From an uncultured Clostridium sp. (lineage in GTDB: Bacteria; Bacillota; Clostridia; TANB77; CAG-508): 63,615 bases of DNA. Position numbers and translations under genes: made by a program. Where the stretch lies: NCBI GenBank assembly GCA_900553365.1, contig USDL01000004.1, positions 1 to 63,615 of the forward strand, given 5' to 3'. Below are positions 25,894-35,404 of the stretch, piece after piece. Each line of letters starts with the position of its first letter. The stretch's first letter is position 1. A model generated the notes under the pieces. It made no database searches and was not told the DNA's origin. It saw only the letters and a list, made by a program, of their open reading frames with translations.

Positions 25894-27796
25894 TCATTTT
25901 TTTGCTACTTTTTTTACCTTTTTGCCCCAATTTCTTTCTATAAATTCGTCAAACTGTATTGCATCATCTGTATTCATGTTGTTTCTCATTTCTCTAATAT
26001 TTGCGTCTGATATTTTGTTTGTTAAAACATAGGTGTCATTGTGGTATTCCATTATATTTACATATCTATATAATTCTCTGTTTGTAACTTTATGGAAATA
26101 TCTTGTTGCATTATCCATAAATTTTTCAATTTTTCCTTCTAATGTTTTTTCTTTTCTGTAATCATAATTGTAATCTTCTGTATCCTCAATTGGAATACAT
26201 TCTGTTACTCTTTCTATGTATCTTCTTCCTCTAAAATCCTTTACTAAGTGGATATCAAAGTTTAATACACTTATAACCTGTTCTTCTGCAATTCTTTCAT
26301 CTGTAAATGTTCCTGCTCTTAGCATTGAGTTTCTTAATGCTGTTACTAAGTTAGGGAAAGTTTTAGCGTGGTGTGTAAACAATGTGAATTTTGATGCAAC
26401 CTGTGCTGATTGAATCATCCAAGATGCTACGGGGTCTGTTGCAACCTCACCGATTATGTTAACACTACCATCAGTTTTCTTTTGAACGTCCAAACATTCC
26501 TGACCTGCGATTGTTTCTGTTTCTCTCATTGACAAAATGTTTCTTGTTGGATAAATTTTTCTTAAGTGCAACTCGAATGCAGTTTCTGTGATACGTAGGT
26601 TCATTGTTTCATATATGTTTTCAATCATTGCCATAAGCATTGTTGTTTTACCACAACCTTGCTCACCAGTAAGTGCTATAATTCTTGCACCTTTTACTAG
26701 GTATTTTAAAAGATTTATTGCTTCTTCTTTTCCATCTGCTGTAACTATTTGTTCTAGTGTTGCTCTTTTTACGTCGAATTTTCTTACGAAGAATGCCCAT
26801 GTTTCTGACATACTTGGTCTTACAACAACTACACGTGAGCCATCCTTCATTTCATTGATTTTGTAACCATTTGTGTCAGATAACTGACCTGGGTTATTGT
26901 ATTTATAAATGTTTTGACATACTCTTTTTAGTTCACTTTCTTTACCAAAAGAAAGAAATGCTAATCTTATAGATTTACCTTGGAAGAATATCCAAATACT
27001 GTCGCAAGCTCTTGGTACTCTGTGTTCAGAAATTTGGTCTAAATAATCTCCATCTGTTTGTGCAACTTGGCTTAAAAAGCTTTCTGGAAGACCAGATACT
27101 CCGTCCTGATACACCATCTATGTTCATATCTCTTATTTCATCTATGCTACTATATCCCTTGTAGTGTTGGTAAATTCTTTGTGTTACTATGTTTAACTTG
27201 TCTGAAAAGTCTAATGAGAATTTTTCTTTTTCGTAAATATCTCCAATTTCCTTTTCTGTAATTACGTAGCTAGGTTTTGATTCGCCTTCTATGTATTTTA
27301 GTTCAGCTAAATTATACTTTTTAATCATTTGTGTTAAGGCTTCATATCCAAAATCTTTCTTATACTCATGAATAATAATATCAAATTTATCTTGTGCTGA
27401 AAGAAGTGATGGTATATCAAAAGGAATAGCTTTTGATATATTTATTTCATTTACGCCATATTCTTTATATAATAAATCATATATAAGCTCTTTTACGTAT
27501 TTTTTATCATTTACGTCACCATAAGTACATCCTTTTAAAGCTTTTCTTAACTCATATTTTTTAGCTTTTCTTCTTTTTAACTCTTCCTCAGATAGTCCAA
27601 TATCATATAAGTTTACCTTTGTTATTTCGTCTAATCTTTGTTTTATAAAGTCCATCATGCTGTCTAATGTATATGATTTCTCATCTACAACTTTTTCCTC
27701 TTCTTCAGCATTTTTGTTCTTTTTAATCATGTAAAATACTAATACTCCACCAATTATTAGTACCATGAATATTAAAAGTATATTTACAACATTCAT
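25894..27796 (-). CDS. tadA: TadA/CpaF-type secretion ATPase, requires +1 shift at CGG
   Basis: The motor ATPase of a Tad/type IVc system. The first frame has an N-terminal membrane helix (about 3-24) and the N-domain, ending at GVSG. CGG at 27101-27103 (codon 232) breaks it. Skipping the C gives GVSGLPESFLSQVAQ and the catalytic domain: Walker A GEQGCGKTT (about 377-385), SMRETETIAGQE, a Walker B region near INIIGEVATDP and the His box FTHHAKTF. The joined length is 633 residues. The second frame alone could start at an internal codon, but no RBS is visible there and the two parts form one continuous family match. Confidence 0.9.
27101..27103 (-). other. In-frame CGG: +1 recoding site in the TadA-like ATPase
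   Basis: Minus-strand context is GTA TCA GGA CGG AGT ATC. Skipping the C gives TCA GGA GGA GTA TCT GGT CTT CCA, that is SGGVSGLP. Confidence 0.85.
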
Positions 27797-27817
27797 CTGA
27801 TAGGAACTCCTCTCTTT

Positions 27818-28627
27818 TTAAACTTGCATTTGTAGTTCTTTTAGTTTATCTATTATTGCTTGGCTTATTTCTGCAAAAGCCTCTATTATTGGTGCTTGTG
27901 TGCTATTTGGTCTTGCGTTTCTATAATTAATAATGAAATCAGCTAAGCTTCCTTCGTTGCATGCTTCAAAGAATAATGTATTGTATGGTATCCCATAAAT
28001 ATCTGGTATTTTTTCTAAGCGTTGTAGATTTTTTGCATTATATTTTGAATATTTATCATACTTGCCTAACAAATACATTATATTATCACCTTTTGTTGCT
28101 TCAAAGCTTCTTCTTATTTGTATGAATTTTTTTATTTCTTTTATTCTTTGTGAAGTATTTGCAACTATTAAATTACTTTCCTGTAAAACATTTTGTACAA
28201 ATTCTTCTTCTAAGCTTCCCTCTAAATCAATAAAAACCAAATCATAAAACTTGCTTGCCATTCTTATAATGCTTCTCATGTATTCTTTTTGCTTTTCATA
28301 ATTTTCTTTTGGTATATTATTATCAGTTAATACTTCAAGTCTTTCTTTAAAAATAGTTCTTGTATAATTTGTTATTATTTCAGGTGAAGTTTTATTACTA
28401 GCAATCGCCTTAAGTAATCCTCCTATGCCAGTTTCTAAATCTCCTCTAGGTCTAGCATTGCTATGTTGCTCCCAAAAACATTCTTGAAGGCTTGTATCAT
28501 TGTATTTTGTATTTAATAATAAAATTCTATAATTTTGTTCTAGTGATAAATATGTTGCAATTCCAGCCATTGATGTAGTTTGTGCTGTTTCAACCTCACC
28601 GCTACCGTAAAAAGTTACAACTGACAT
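27818..28627 (-). CDS. CpaE/TadZ-like ParA-family ATPase
   Basis: The protein has 269 residues. MSVVTFYGSGEVETAQTTS is a deviant P-loop in the position of a MinD/ParA Walker A motif (K replaced). LVFIDLEGSL corresponds to the ParA Walker B region. It sits directly upstream of tadA, where TadZ/CpaE localises the pilus machine. Together with the next gene upstream it gives two CpaE-like proteins in tandem. Confidence 0.7.
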   Translation of the reverse strand: MSVVTFYGSGEVETAQTTSMAGIATYLSLEQNYRILLLNTKYNDTSLQECFWEQHSNARPRGDLETGIGGLLKAIASNKTSPEIITNYTRTIFKERLEVLTDNNIPKENYEKQKEYMRSIIRMASKFYDLVFIDLEGSLEEEFVQNVLQESNLIVANTSQRIKEIKKFIQIRRSFEATKGDNIMYLLGKYDKYSKYNAKNLQRLEKIPDIYGIPYNTLFFEACNEGSLADFIINYRNARPNSTQAPIIEAFAEISQAIIDKLKELQMQV

Positions 28628-28648
28628 TGTTTTATTCCTTTCCTTTAT

Positions 28649-29326
28649 CTATATGTTTTTTAACATTTTTTTCACATCAGAAAATCTTACTTCTGGTGCT
28701 ATTTGTGATATTATCTCTAAAATTCCGTCTTTGTACTCTTGTGTTAATTCTTTAAAGCTAATTCTTGCATTTCTTTGATTTTCGACAATAATTGAATTGT
28801 CTCCAGCTTCAAAAGGAAAATAAATTTTTTCCTTGCTCCATTGTATTGAATAATAAAACGACAAGAAATTTAAGTATTCATCTTCATATTTTTCCATTCT
28901 TCTTGAGAATAAGACCTTTGTCATTAAAATTTTTGTTCCCGTTTTTCCAACAATTTCAAGTCCTCTTTTTAATGAATAATTATCAAATGCTGTTACAAAA
29001 TAATTTTTATCTGAAGTATACATTTCTAGACTTTCAAATGCATTTTCGTTGTCTACATCTAACAGTATCATATCATATTCTAGTTCTGGTGTTTGTATAT
29101 AGTTTTTTATCCCTTGTAATGTCTCAAATCCTATTGCAATATCTATATCTTCATAAGTTGTTATGTAACTTCTGCTAGGAGTTATACATGGTACTGTATA
29201 TCTTGTTTTTTGTAATGTAGTTGCATCAACGATTAGAATTTTTAGTCCATTTTCGACTAGAAGTTTAGCTATGTATATTATCATATCAGTTTTGTCATAA
29301 GCTCCTATAAATCCTATCTTTTTCAA
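28649..29326 (-). CDS. CpaE-like protein without a Walker A lysine
   Basis: The protein has 225 residues. MKKIGFIGAYDKTDMIIYIA and LKILIVDATT follow the MinD/ParA fold pattern, but GAYDKTDM lacks a canonical GKGG(V/I)GKT. YDMILLDVDN fits the Walker B strand. It is probably a pseudo-ATPase partner of the following CpaE-like protein. It is in one operon with cpaB and tadA genes, with gaps of about 20 bp. Confidence 0.65.
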   Translation of the reverse strand: MKKIGFIGAYDKTDMIIYIAKLLVENGLKILIVDATTLQKTRYTVPCITPSRSYITTYEDIDIAIGFETLQGIKNYIQTPELEYDMILLDVDNENAFESLEMYTSDKNYFVTAFDNYSLKRGLEIVGKTGTKILMTKVLFSRRMEKYEDEYLNFLSFYYSIQWSKEKIYFPFEAGDNSIIVENQRNARISFKELTQEYKDGILEIISQIAPEVRFSDVKKMLKNI

Positions 29327-29350
29327 GTAAGTATCCTCCTAACTTAAGTT

Positions 29351-30292
29351 TTAATTTCCTTCTAATTCAGATAAGTAATCTTCTCTTGCTTTTCTTGCAG
29401 CTTCAATTTGTTGTTGCATTCCTGTTTCAATATTGCTTTGTGCATCTCCAGAATATTGACTTTTTGCATTTTCTAATGCTCCTCTTGTTGCTGAGCTATT
29501 GTATTTTGATATTAAATTATTTTTTGCTGCTACAACAATGTTTTCATCACTAGAAATTAAGTTAATAACTTCTGCTGTTGGTGTGTATGTATGTTTTGCT
29601 GTTTCTTGTATTCCTGGTTCTACATAAGTTGCAACATATAATTCTGATGCTGGCATGATGAAATATGACTCGACAATTGCACTGTTCAATAATAGAATCT
29701 CATCTTCTGTTAAATTAAATCCAACTGTTTGACCATACAAACTGATTACTTCTTTTTTTGGTACAACAATTAAGTCTTGTCCATTTGGTAATCTAAATCT
29801 TATATCTATGTAATTACCTATTTCTATTGTTGTAGGCATAGTTATCATGTTGTATTCTACATATCTTAATGAAGCTAATATTTCTGAATCATCTCCATAT
29901 AACATATTTTGTGTTAATATTGTTCCGCCCTTTAAATCTATTTTACTTTTATATCCACTATCACTTGAAAAGCTTACATCTCTTAAAGCTCCTTTTGAAT
30001 CTTTTGTTTTAGCTACAATAAAGTCTGTTTCTACTGTTGCACTAGGCACTGGGATTTCTACACTTTCTACCATGCTAGCTGTTATCTCTTCACCTGATGT
30101 AACATTTTGTCCTGCTTTAAGTCTATATACGTGTATAGTTGGCTGTTCTGCTTCTTTCTGAGCAGCATCCATTTTTGGCTTAATCACTAGAAAAAACGCA
30201 ATTACTCCTATTAAAATTGTTATTCCTAACATTACAGAAACTCCCAAAATGAATGAATTTCTTACTTTTCTTTGCATTGGATTTGATGGCAT
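29351..30292 (-). CDS. cpaB: CpaB/RcpC-type pilus assembly protein
   Basis: The protein has 313 residues with one N-terminal helix (about 14-35), then a SAF-like domain (HVYRLKAGQNVTSGEEITAS, LKGGTILTQNMLY) typical of CpaB/RcpC. RcpC domains probably bind carbohydrate or peptidoglycan at the secretion channel. It is first in the Tad-like operon. The RBS GGGGG is 8 bases upstream. The AT-rich upstream region holds a weak promoter (TTGCTG, 16 bp, TATAGT on the minus strand) and repeated TTGTAATATT units near 30365-30411. Confidence 0.78.
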   Translation of the reverse strand: MPSNPMQRKVRNSFILGVSVMLGITILIGVIAFFLVIKPKMDAAQKEAEQPTIHVYRLKAGQNVTSGEEITASMVESVEIPVPSATVETDFIVAKTKDSKGALRDVSFSSDSGYKSKIDLKGGTILTQNMLYGDDSEILASLRYVEYNMITMPTTIEIGNYIDIRFRLPNGQDLIVVPKKEVISLYGQTVGFNLTEDEILLLNSAIVESYFIMPASELYVATYVEPGIQETAKHTYTPTAEVINLISSDENIVVAAKNNLISKYNSSATRGALENAKSQYSGDAQSNIETGMQQQIEAARKAREDYLSELEGN

Positions 30293-30558
30293 AATTTATT
30301 CCCCCTATTATTTTTATTACTATAATTCTACAACAAAAAACAGCAAAAAACAATATTTTTATTATTTTGTAATATTTTTTTAATATTATTGTAATATTTG
30401 TGTAACATTTTTTTTGTTGTTCAATTTTTATAATTTTTTTATCCATTTTTTCTAAAAATTTCTAGTTTATTTTTTTAAATTTAGCACATCATAATTGTAT
30501 AAAAGCAATTACAAAGCTTTTTAATGTTTATTTTCAAATTCTGGGAGGTGAAATTAAA

Positions 30559-30765
30559 ATGGCAAACACAAATTCTAATAGAACATTAGTACCAGAAGCT
30601 AAAGATTCATTAAATCAATTCAAATATGAAGTAGCTACTGAAGTTGGTGTTAACTTAAAAAATGGATATAATGGTGATATATCTTCAAGAGATGCTGGTA
30701 GAATCGGTGGTAACATGGTTAAGAAAATGATTCAAAAAGCTGAAAGTCAAATGTTAAATAAATAA
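30559..30765 (+). CDS. Alpha/beta-type small acid-soluble spore protein
   Basis: The protein has 68 residues. It contains LNQFKYEVATEVGV, then the GPR protease/DNA-binding region (SSRDAGRIGGNMVKKMI) typical of alpha/beta SASP, which coat and protect spore DNA. GGGAGGTGA precedes the ATG by 8 bases. The gene is monocistronic, ends in a strong terminator, and is expected to be SigG-controlled in the forespore; I see no clear SigG promoter. Confidence 0.93.
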   Translation: MANTNSNRTLVPEAKDSLNQFKYEVATEVGVNLKNGYNGDISSRDAGRIGGNMVKKMIQKAESQMLNK

Positions 30766-30786
30766 TTGTATTTATTTTAAGGTTTT

Positions 30787-30830
30787 AAAAGCCAATTTCA
30801 TGTTATATTTTGAAATTGGCTTTTATTTTT
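30787..30830. terminator. Terminator of the SASP gene, shared with the convergent gene
   Basis: AAAAGCCAATTTCA pairs with TGAAATTGGCTTTT over a 10-base loop, with T-rich sequence after it on the plus strand and an A/T-rich flank for the convergent gene ending at 30835. Confidence 0.85.
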
Positions 30831-30834
30831 TATT

Positions 30835-32828
30835 TTATTGATAACCTAAAGTGCCTGCTCCTGTGTTGTAGAAGTATTGGCTACTTACTTTATCATATAA
30901 GCATGGTACATTGTTTTCATCAAGAGCTGGTACGAAGTCTCCAACTAGCTGATTGTTATCATATATTTTACAGTAATATATTTTTCCTGAGGCTTCTGTA
31001 AAAATTTTTATTGATGTTGATATTGGATTAAAGCTAACTGCTGAACCTGATATTATATTATTATCTGTGTCAATATTTTTTACATATCTATTTCCAAATT
31101 CTATATTGTATGTTGTTCCTGATGCGATTGTTCCTCCGTTTATACGGTTGTATCCAGCACCAGAGCCATAATCTAAATATGCATTATTGTTATAATTAAA
31201 AAATCTAAACGCTTCAGCTTCGCTATTTGAAAATCCAATTATTGCTCCTCCTGTAGGTGCTGTCATGTTAAATTTTATTCTTACCATTGTATTACTTGTT
31301 GGGCAAATTTTAGTATCTATTTGCTGTGTCCCTGTTGCTTTTATATATTAAATTTCATTAATTTTTTGATGGATTATTGTATTATTTTCAGTATCTATCT
31401 CAGTTATTGTTTTTCCGTTATAGTCAAAGTTTCCTGTAAATGTGCCTTGCTCAGTTTGATACTCTATATTTTTCCATCTTGTTGCTGTTACATCAACATA
31501 TGTTGTGGTTGTTATCTCTGTTGTTCCAGAAATTAATGTTATTCTTGCATAACCATTTCCACTATGTCCAGTTTCCGTTCCTCCTGATTTTGATTCAAAA
31601 GAAGTATTACCAGCATAGGTTGCTGCATTTGTTAAATAATACTTGGTTGGAACGCTATATCCACTAGGTACATTAGACGCTGTCGAAGATGTCCAGACAA
31701 AGCCTGAGCCTCCTCCGCCGCCTCTATCATCATCTCCACTACTATCTGGTACTGTACCTGAGCCTCCATACCATCCGGCCTCCACCGGCTCCACCATAAC
31801 CATTACTTAAGTATACCCCTCCACCGGCCAAAGCCAAAGCCTCCACAATAATTGGCTGTTGAATTTGCATTTAATCCACTAGTAGCTTGTGAAGTTATCG
31901 TATAGCTTGTAGAATAACCAGAATATGCTTGTTTTCCTCCTTGTCCACAATAATTTTTATTGGCTGTATAGTTTTCTGTTGATGTACCTCCTTCTGTCCC
32001 TCCACCATACATTCCTTCTTTTTTCGTGGCTCCATCTGAGCCTCCTCCTCCTGCTACAATTATTCTAGATTTTAAGGATGCTGCATCATTCCAATTTCCT
32101 CCTGTTAAGCGAATATCGGTTGCGCCTCCTCCGCCTTTGTATTTATACCTGTATCCTCCTCCATTATATCCACCTGAATATATATTTCCTGAAAGAGTTC
32201 CACTGTTTCCAGAACCACCAACATAAACATACAATTTTTCACCTTTTGTAAGGCTTATAGTACCAGTTGAATATCCACCTTTTCCTGCATACGTTGCGCC
32301 ACTTCTATATCCGCCTTCTGCTCCCCATACTTGAAGTTTATAGGTTCCTGTTGCAGGTGCTTCATAAGTGCTTGAACCTACTGTTGAAAAATTAGTAACC
32401 TGATTTGTTAAAGTTGTTGTAGTGGTTGTTGTTTGCGGTTTTTTATAGGTTAATTCAAAAAAAGAGTCTGGATATTTTGTTAAATAATCTTTTACATTGA
32501 ATTTTAAGGATGTTACTAGCTTATACCTTGCACTTGGTGTGCATTTATATACTTTATTTCCTGATACAATATATTTGTTTGTTCCAATTTTTAATAATTG
32601 GTCTACATTGCTTATTGGGATTACAGTATTTGCATCTGCAAAGTAACCATTATATATTTCTTCTGCGTTTTCTACATCACTTTCATATAGTAACTCAGTT
32701 TTTCTGCGTATTTCTTCCTGTGCTTGTCTTTTATTTGCTATTATTATATAAGTACTTATTAAAAATGAAATTAAAAATAAAATGGTAGTTAGTGTAATTA
32801 TAGTTATAGATCCTCGCTCTTTTTTCAT
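30835..32828 (-). CDS. Glycine-rich surface protein: two +1 CGG sites and one in-frame TAA
   Basis: The N-terminus (MKKERGSITIITLTTILFLI) is pilin-like with one helix. From about 150 a Gly-rich domain (ALK/leptin-type, LQVWGAEGGYRSGA) carries many GGG runs. It is interrupted by CGG at 31824-31826 (after 334 codons) and again at 31775-31777 (16 codons later). Skipping both Cs keeps the Gly-rich pattern and gives 492 residues to TAA (31348-31350). The same frame then continues as YIKATGTQQIDT for 170 residues into a jelly-roll-like domain common in clostridial surface proteins. Either TAA ends the protein, or the gene carries a nonsense mutation. Confidence 0.72.
31775..31777 (-). other. In-frame CGG: second +1 recoding site in the glycine-rich protein
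   Basis: In the frame reached after the first shift the context is GGA GGC CGG ATG. Skipping the C gives GGC GGA TGG TAT GGA GGC, again Gly-rich. Two sites lie 16 codons apart in one gene. Confidence 0.8.
31824..31826 (-). other. In-frame CGG: first +1 recoding site in the glycine-rich protein
   Basis: Minus-strand context is TTT GGC CGG TGG AGG. Skipping the C gives GGC GGT GGA GGG GTA TAC, continuing the Gly-rich repeat. Frame 0 stops after about 7 codons. Confidence 0.8.
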
Positions 32829-32920
32829 CTTTTGCCTCCTAAAAAATATTTAAAATATTTTTATCTTACTTAAATTAAATTGTATTACATTATTTTATTT
32901 TTTGCAATAATTTTTTATAA

Positions 32921-33382
32921 TTATTTGCTTGTTGAGCCAAACCCTCCTGTTCTTTGACCTTGGCTTACATCATTATCAGTTATTAAAAATTTTTGAAAAA
33001 TTCCTTGTCCTATTGCGTCACCTTTTTTTATTTCTATATCTTCATCTTTAATATTATAGAAAGCAAACATTATGTGCCCATCATTGTCTGGATTTCCATA
33101 GTAGTCACTATCTATTACTCCTATACTGTTTGCTAGTATTAAGCCTTTTTTACCTGGATTTGAGCTTCTATTAGCTAATATTAAAACTTCATCTTCTCCC
33201 ATATATGCTTTAATTCCTGTTTTTACAAGTGTTGGTTTCATTCCTTTTTTAAAGCTTGGTATAACTGTATCCTCTGCAGCCTCTATATCATATCCTGCTG
33301 AATATTTTGTTTTTCTTACTGGTAAGTTTATATTACTATTTTCAAATCCTTTTGCTATTTCAAATCCTCTTTTTCTTTCCAT
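32921..33382 (-). CDS. dut: Deoxyuridine triphosphatase
   Basis: The enzyme hydrolyses dUTP to dUMP and PPi, keeping uracil out of DNA. It has 153 residues from the ATG at 33382; GGAAGG sits about 10 bases upstream but abuts the earlier ATG at 33391. Trimeric dUTPase motifs are SAGYDIEAAED (1), ANRSSNPGKKG (2), GVIDSDYYG (3), and the C-terminal TGGFGSTSK (5), which closes over the active site. It lies directly downstream of hisS. Confidence 0.9.
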   Translation of the reverse strand: MERKRGFEIAKGFENSNINLPVRKTKYSAGYDIEAAEDTVIPSFKKGMKPTLVKTGIKAYMGEDEVLILANRSSNPGKKGLILANSIGVIDSDYYGNPDNDGHIMFAFYNIKDEDIEIKKGDAIGQGIFQKFLITDNDVSQGQRTGGFGSTSK

Positions 33383-33404
33383 TTTTATCATTTCCTTCCT
33401 TAAA

Positions 33405-34712
33405 TTACTTCATCAATTCAATAATTTCTTCTATTGTTTTGCCTACTTGTTCACCTGTTTCCATATTTTTTAATGTTAATGTTCCTGATTTTATTTCGTC
33501 TTCTCCTATAACTATTACATAAGGTATTCTTAATTTATCTGCATATTTGAATTTTGCTTTTATTTTCTTATCATCAAAATATACTTCTGTATTTATGCCA
33601 GCTTCTCTTAGTTTGTTTGCTGTTTCTATTGCTTGGCTTAAGTCTGACACCATAGATACTACTAATACTTTTGATATTGATTTTCTTTGAACTTTTATTA
33701 AGTTCATATCGTTTAGGATAAAGAATAGTCTTGTTAAGCCAATAGACATTCCAACTCCTGGAAGTTTTTTATCTGTGTAATATTCGCTTAAATTATTATA
33801 TCTTCCGCCAGAACATATACTACCTATTGATTTATAGTCATTTAAAAATGTTTCATACACTGTTCCAGTGTAATAATCTAAACCTCTTGCAATACTTACA
33901 TCTACTGTAAAACAAGGTTCTGGAACTCTAAATGCTCGAATATATTTTATTACATCTTTTAATTCTTTTACACCTTCTAAATATGTTTCATTATTTATGT
34001 TTAGATTTTCTAGCTCTTGTAATTTTTCGTCAGTTGTTCCATTTATTCTAATAAACTTTATTACTTGTTCTACACTTTCTTCTGGAATGTTTAGTTCTTT
34101 TAATTCTTGTTTTACTTTTTCTTCACCTATTTTTTCTATTTTGTCTATTATTCTCATTATATCAACAGCAACATCTTTTGCATTTATTGATTCAAATAAT
34201 CCATTTAATATTTTTCTATTATTTATCCTAATTGTGAAGTTTTCTAATCCCAATTCTTTAAATACAGTGTACATTATGCTTGGTATTTCGGCATCATTTA
34301 TTATGTTTAGTTCTCCATCTCCTATTACGTCTATATCACATTGATAGAATTCTCTAAATCTTCCTCTTTGAGCTCTTTCTCCTCTATACACTTTTCCTAT
34401 TTGGTATCTTCTAAATGGAAAACTTAATTCATTTGAGTGAATAGCTACATATTTTGCAAGTGGCACTGTTAAATCAAATCTTAGTGTTAAATTGCTATCT
34501 CCTTTTGTAAATGAATATAATTGTTTTTCTGTTTCTCCTCCTGCTTTTGCAAGTAGTACCTCAGTGCTTTCAATTACTGGTGTATCTATTGGTAAAAATC
34601 CAAATTTTTCATAAGTTTTTTGTATTTTTTCTTTCATTTGGTTAAATAATACTTGTTCTTGTGGTAATAGTTCCATAAAACCTGGTAAGGTCTTAGCTAC
34701 TGTCTTTTCCAT
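33405..34712 (-). CDS. hisS: Histidine--tRNA ligase
   Basis: This class II synthetase has 435 residues. Motif 1 is near PGFMELLPQEQ to FGFLPIDTPVIES, motif 2 is FRRYQIGKVYRGERAQRGRF with the FREFYQCDIDV block, and the His-specific ARGLDYYTGTVYE motif is present. The C-terminal anticodon-binding domain follows (KVLVVSMVSDL to the end). AGGAGG lies 8 bases before the start. The gap to the preceding MBL gene is 30 bp, too short for a T-box leader. Confidence 0.96.
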   Translation of the reverse strand: MEKTVAKTLPGFMELLPQEQVLFNQMKEKIQKTYEKFGFLPIDTPVIESTEVLLAKAGGETEKQLYSFTKGDSNLTLRFDLTVPLAKYVAIHSNELSFPFRRYQIGKVYRGERAQRGRFREFYQCDIDVIGDGELNIINDAEIPSIMYTVFKELGLENFTIRINNRKILNGLFESINAKDVAVDIMRIIDKIEKIGEEKVKQELKELNIPEESVEQVIKFIRINGTTDEKLQELENLNINNETYLEGVKELKDVIKYIRAFRVPEPCFTVDVSIARGLDYYTGTVYETFLNDYKSIGSICSGGRYNNLSEYYTDKKLPGVGMSIGLTRLFFILNDMNLIKVQRKSISKVLVVSMVSDLSQAIETANKLREAGINTEVYFDDKKIKAKFKYADKLRIPYVIVIGEDEIKSGTLTLKNMETGEQVGKTIEEIIELMK

Positions 34713-34742
34713 ATATATTCCTCCTATAATTTATTATAAATT

Positions 34743-35394
34743 TTACTCCCATTCTTTTGGTTTTTTCTCAAGGTATATTGGCTTTTCTTCTCTAATTATT
34801 GTTGATTTTCCGGTGTCCTGGATATACTATTGTATCATCTGGAAGGTTTATTAGTTTATTAGTTATAGATGTAATAATATCATCAAAACTACTTGTTGGC
34901 AAATCGGTTCTTCCCCATGAACCTCTAAACAAAGTATCTCCAGAAAATAGCATTTTTTCTTTTTCACAATATAGTGATATGCTTCCTGCTGTATGGCCTG
35001 GAGTATATATTACTTTAAATTCTAGGTCTCCTACATGTAATAAATCTCCATCATCTATCCTTGCATCCTCTTGCAATATTACTGGTTCTAACCCTATATG
35101 TGTGCTTAAGTTTATGTTTATATCTTTTAGTCCTATTGCATCAATTCTGTGTATTAATATCTTTCCTCCGTATTTTTCTTTTATTTTTTGTACTCCGCCT
35201 ATATGGTCACCATGGCAATGTGTTAAAAGTATATATTTCATTTTTACTTGCATTGCATCAAGTGTTTCTGTTAAATGTTCTGATACATTTCCTGGGTCTA
35301 TTATCATTGTTTCTTTGGTCTTTTCATCTTGTATGATATAGCAATTTTCTCCCATTATTGCACCTACATTCATTTTAATTCTCTTTAGTATCAT
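34743..35394 (-). CDS. Metallo-beta-lactamase-fold hydrolase (glyoxalase II-like), requires +1 shift at CGG
   Basis: A probable thioester or glyoxalase II-type hydrolase. Metal ligands are in LTHCHGDHIGG (HxHxDH), YTPGHTAGS, FSGDTLF and the C-terminal YPGH. Immediately after that last ligand, His194, CGG (34810-34812) breaks the frame. Frame 0 ends six codons later with RKINNN. Skipping the C gives GKSTIIREEKPIYLEKKPKE and a natural stop at 34743, for 216 residues. The family has PGHG-x(2)-(S/T)T at this point, so the shifted reading is clearly the right one. It lies between relA and hisS, as in many Firmicutes. Confidence 0.9.
34810..34812 (-). other. In-frame CGG: +1 recoding site in the MBL hydrolase
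   Basis: Minus-strand context is CCA GGA CAC CGG AAA ATC. Skipping the C gives GGA CAC GGA AAA TCA ACA, that is PGHGKST, the family motif. I found this site by testing the prediction that an in-frame CGG marks a shift, because frame 0 here looks almost full length. Confidence 0.85.
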
Positions 35395-35404
35395 TTATCC
35401 TCCT

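Noticed and set aside
30365..30411. Repeated TTGTAATATT units upstream of cpaB as an operator
   Set aside because: The spacing is irregular and the region is almost pure A/T, so repeats of this length are expected by chance.
30180..30446. 88-codon ORF upstream of cpaB
   Set aside because: It overlaps the cpaB start in another frame and continues into AT-rich noncoding sequence; no family match.
34713..34742. T-box leader for hisS (and likewise for valS and metG)
   Set aside because: The upstream gaps are 30-130 bp and lack T-box elements and a terminator/antiterminator pair with U-tract.
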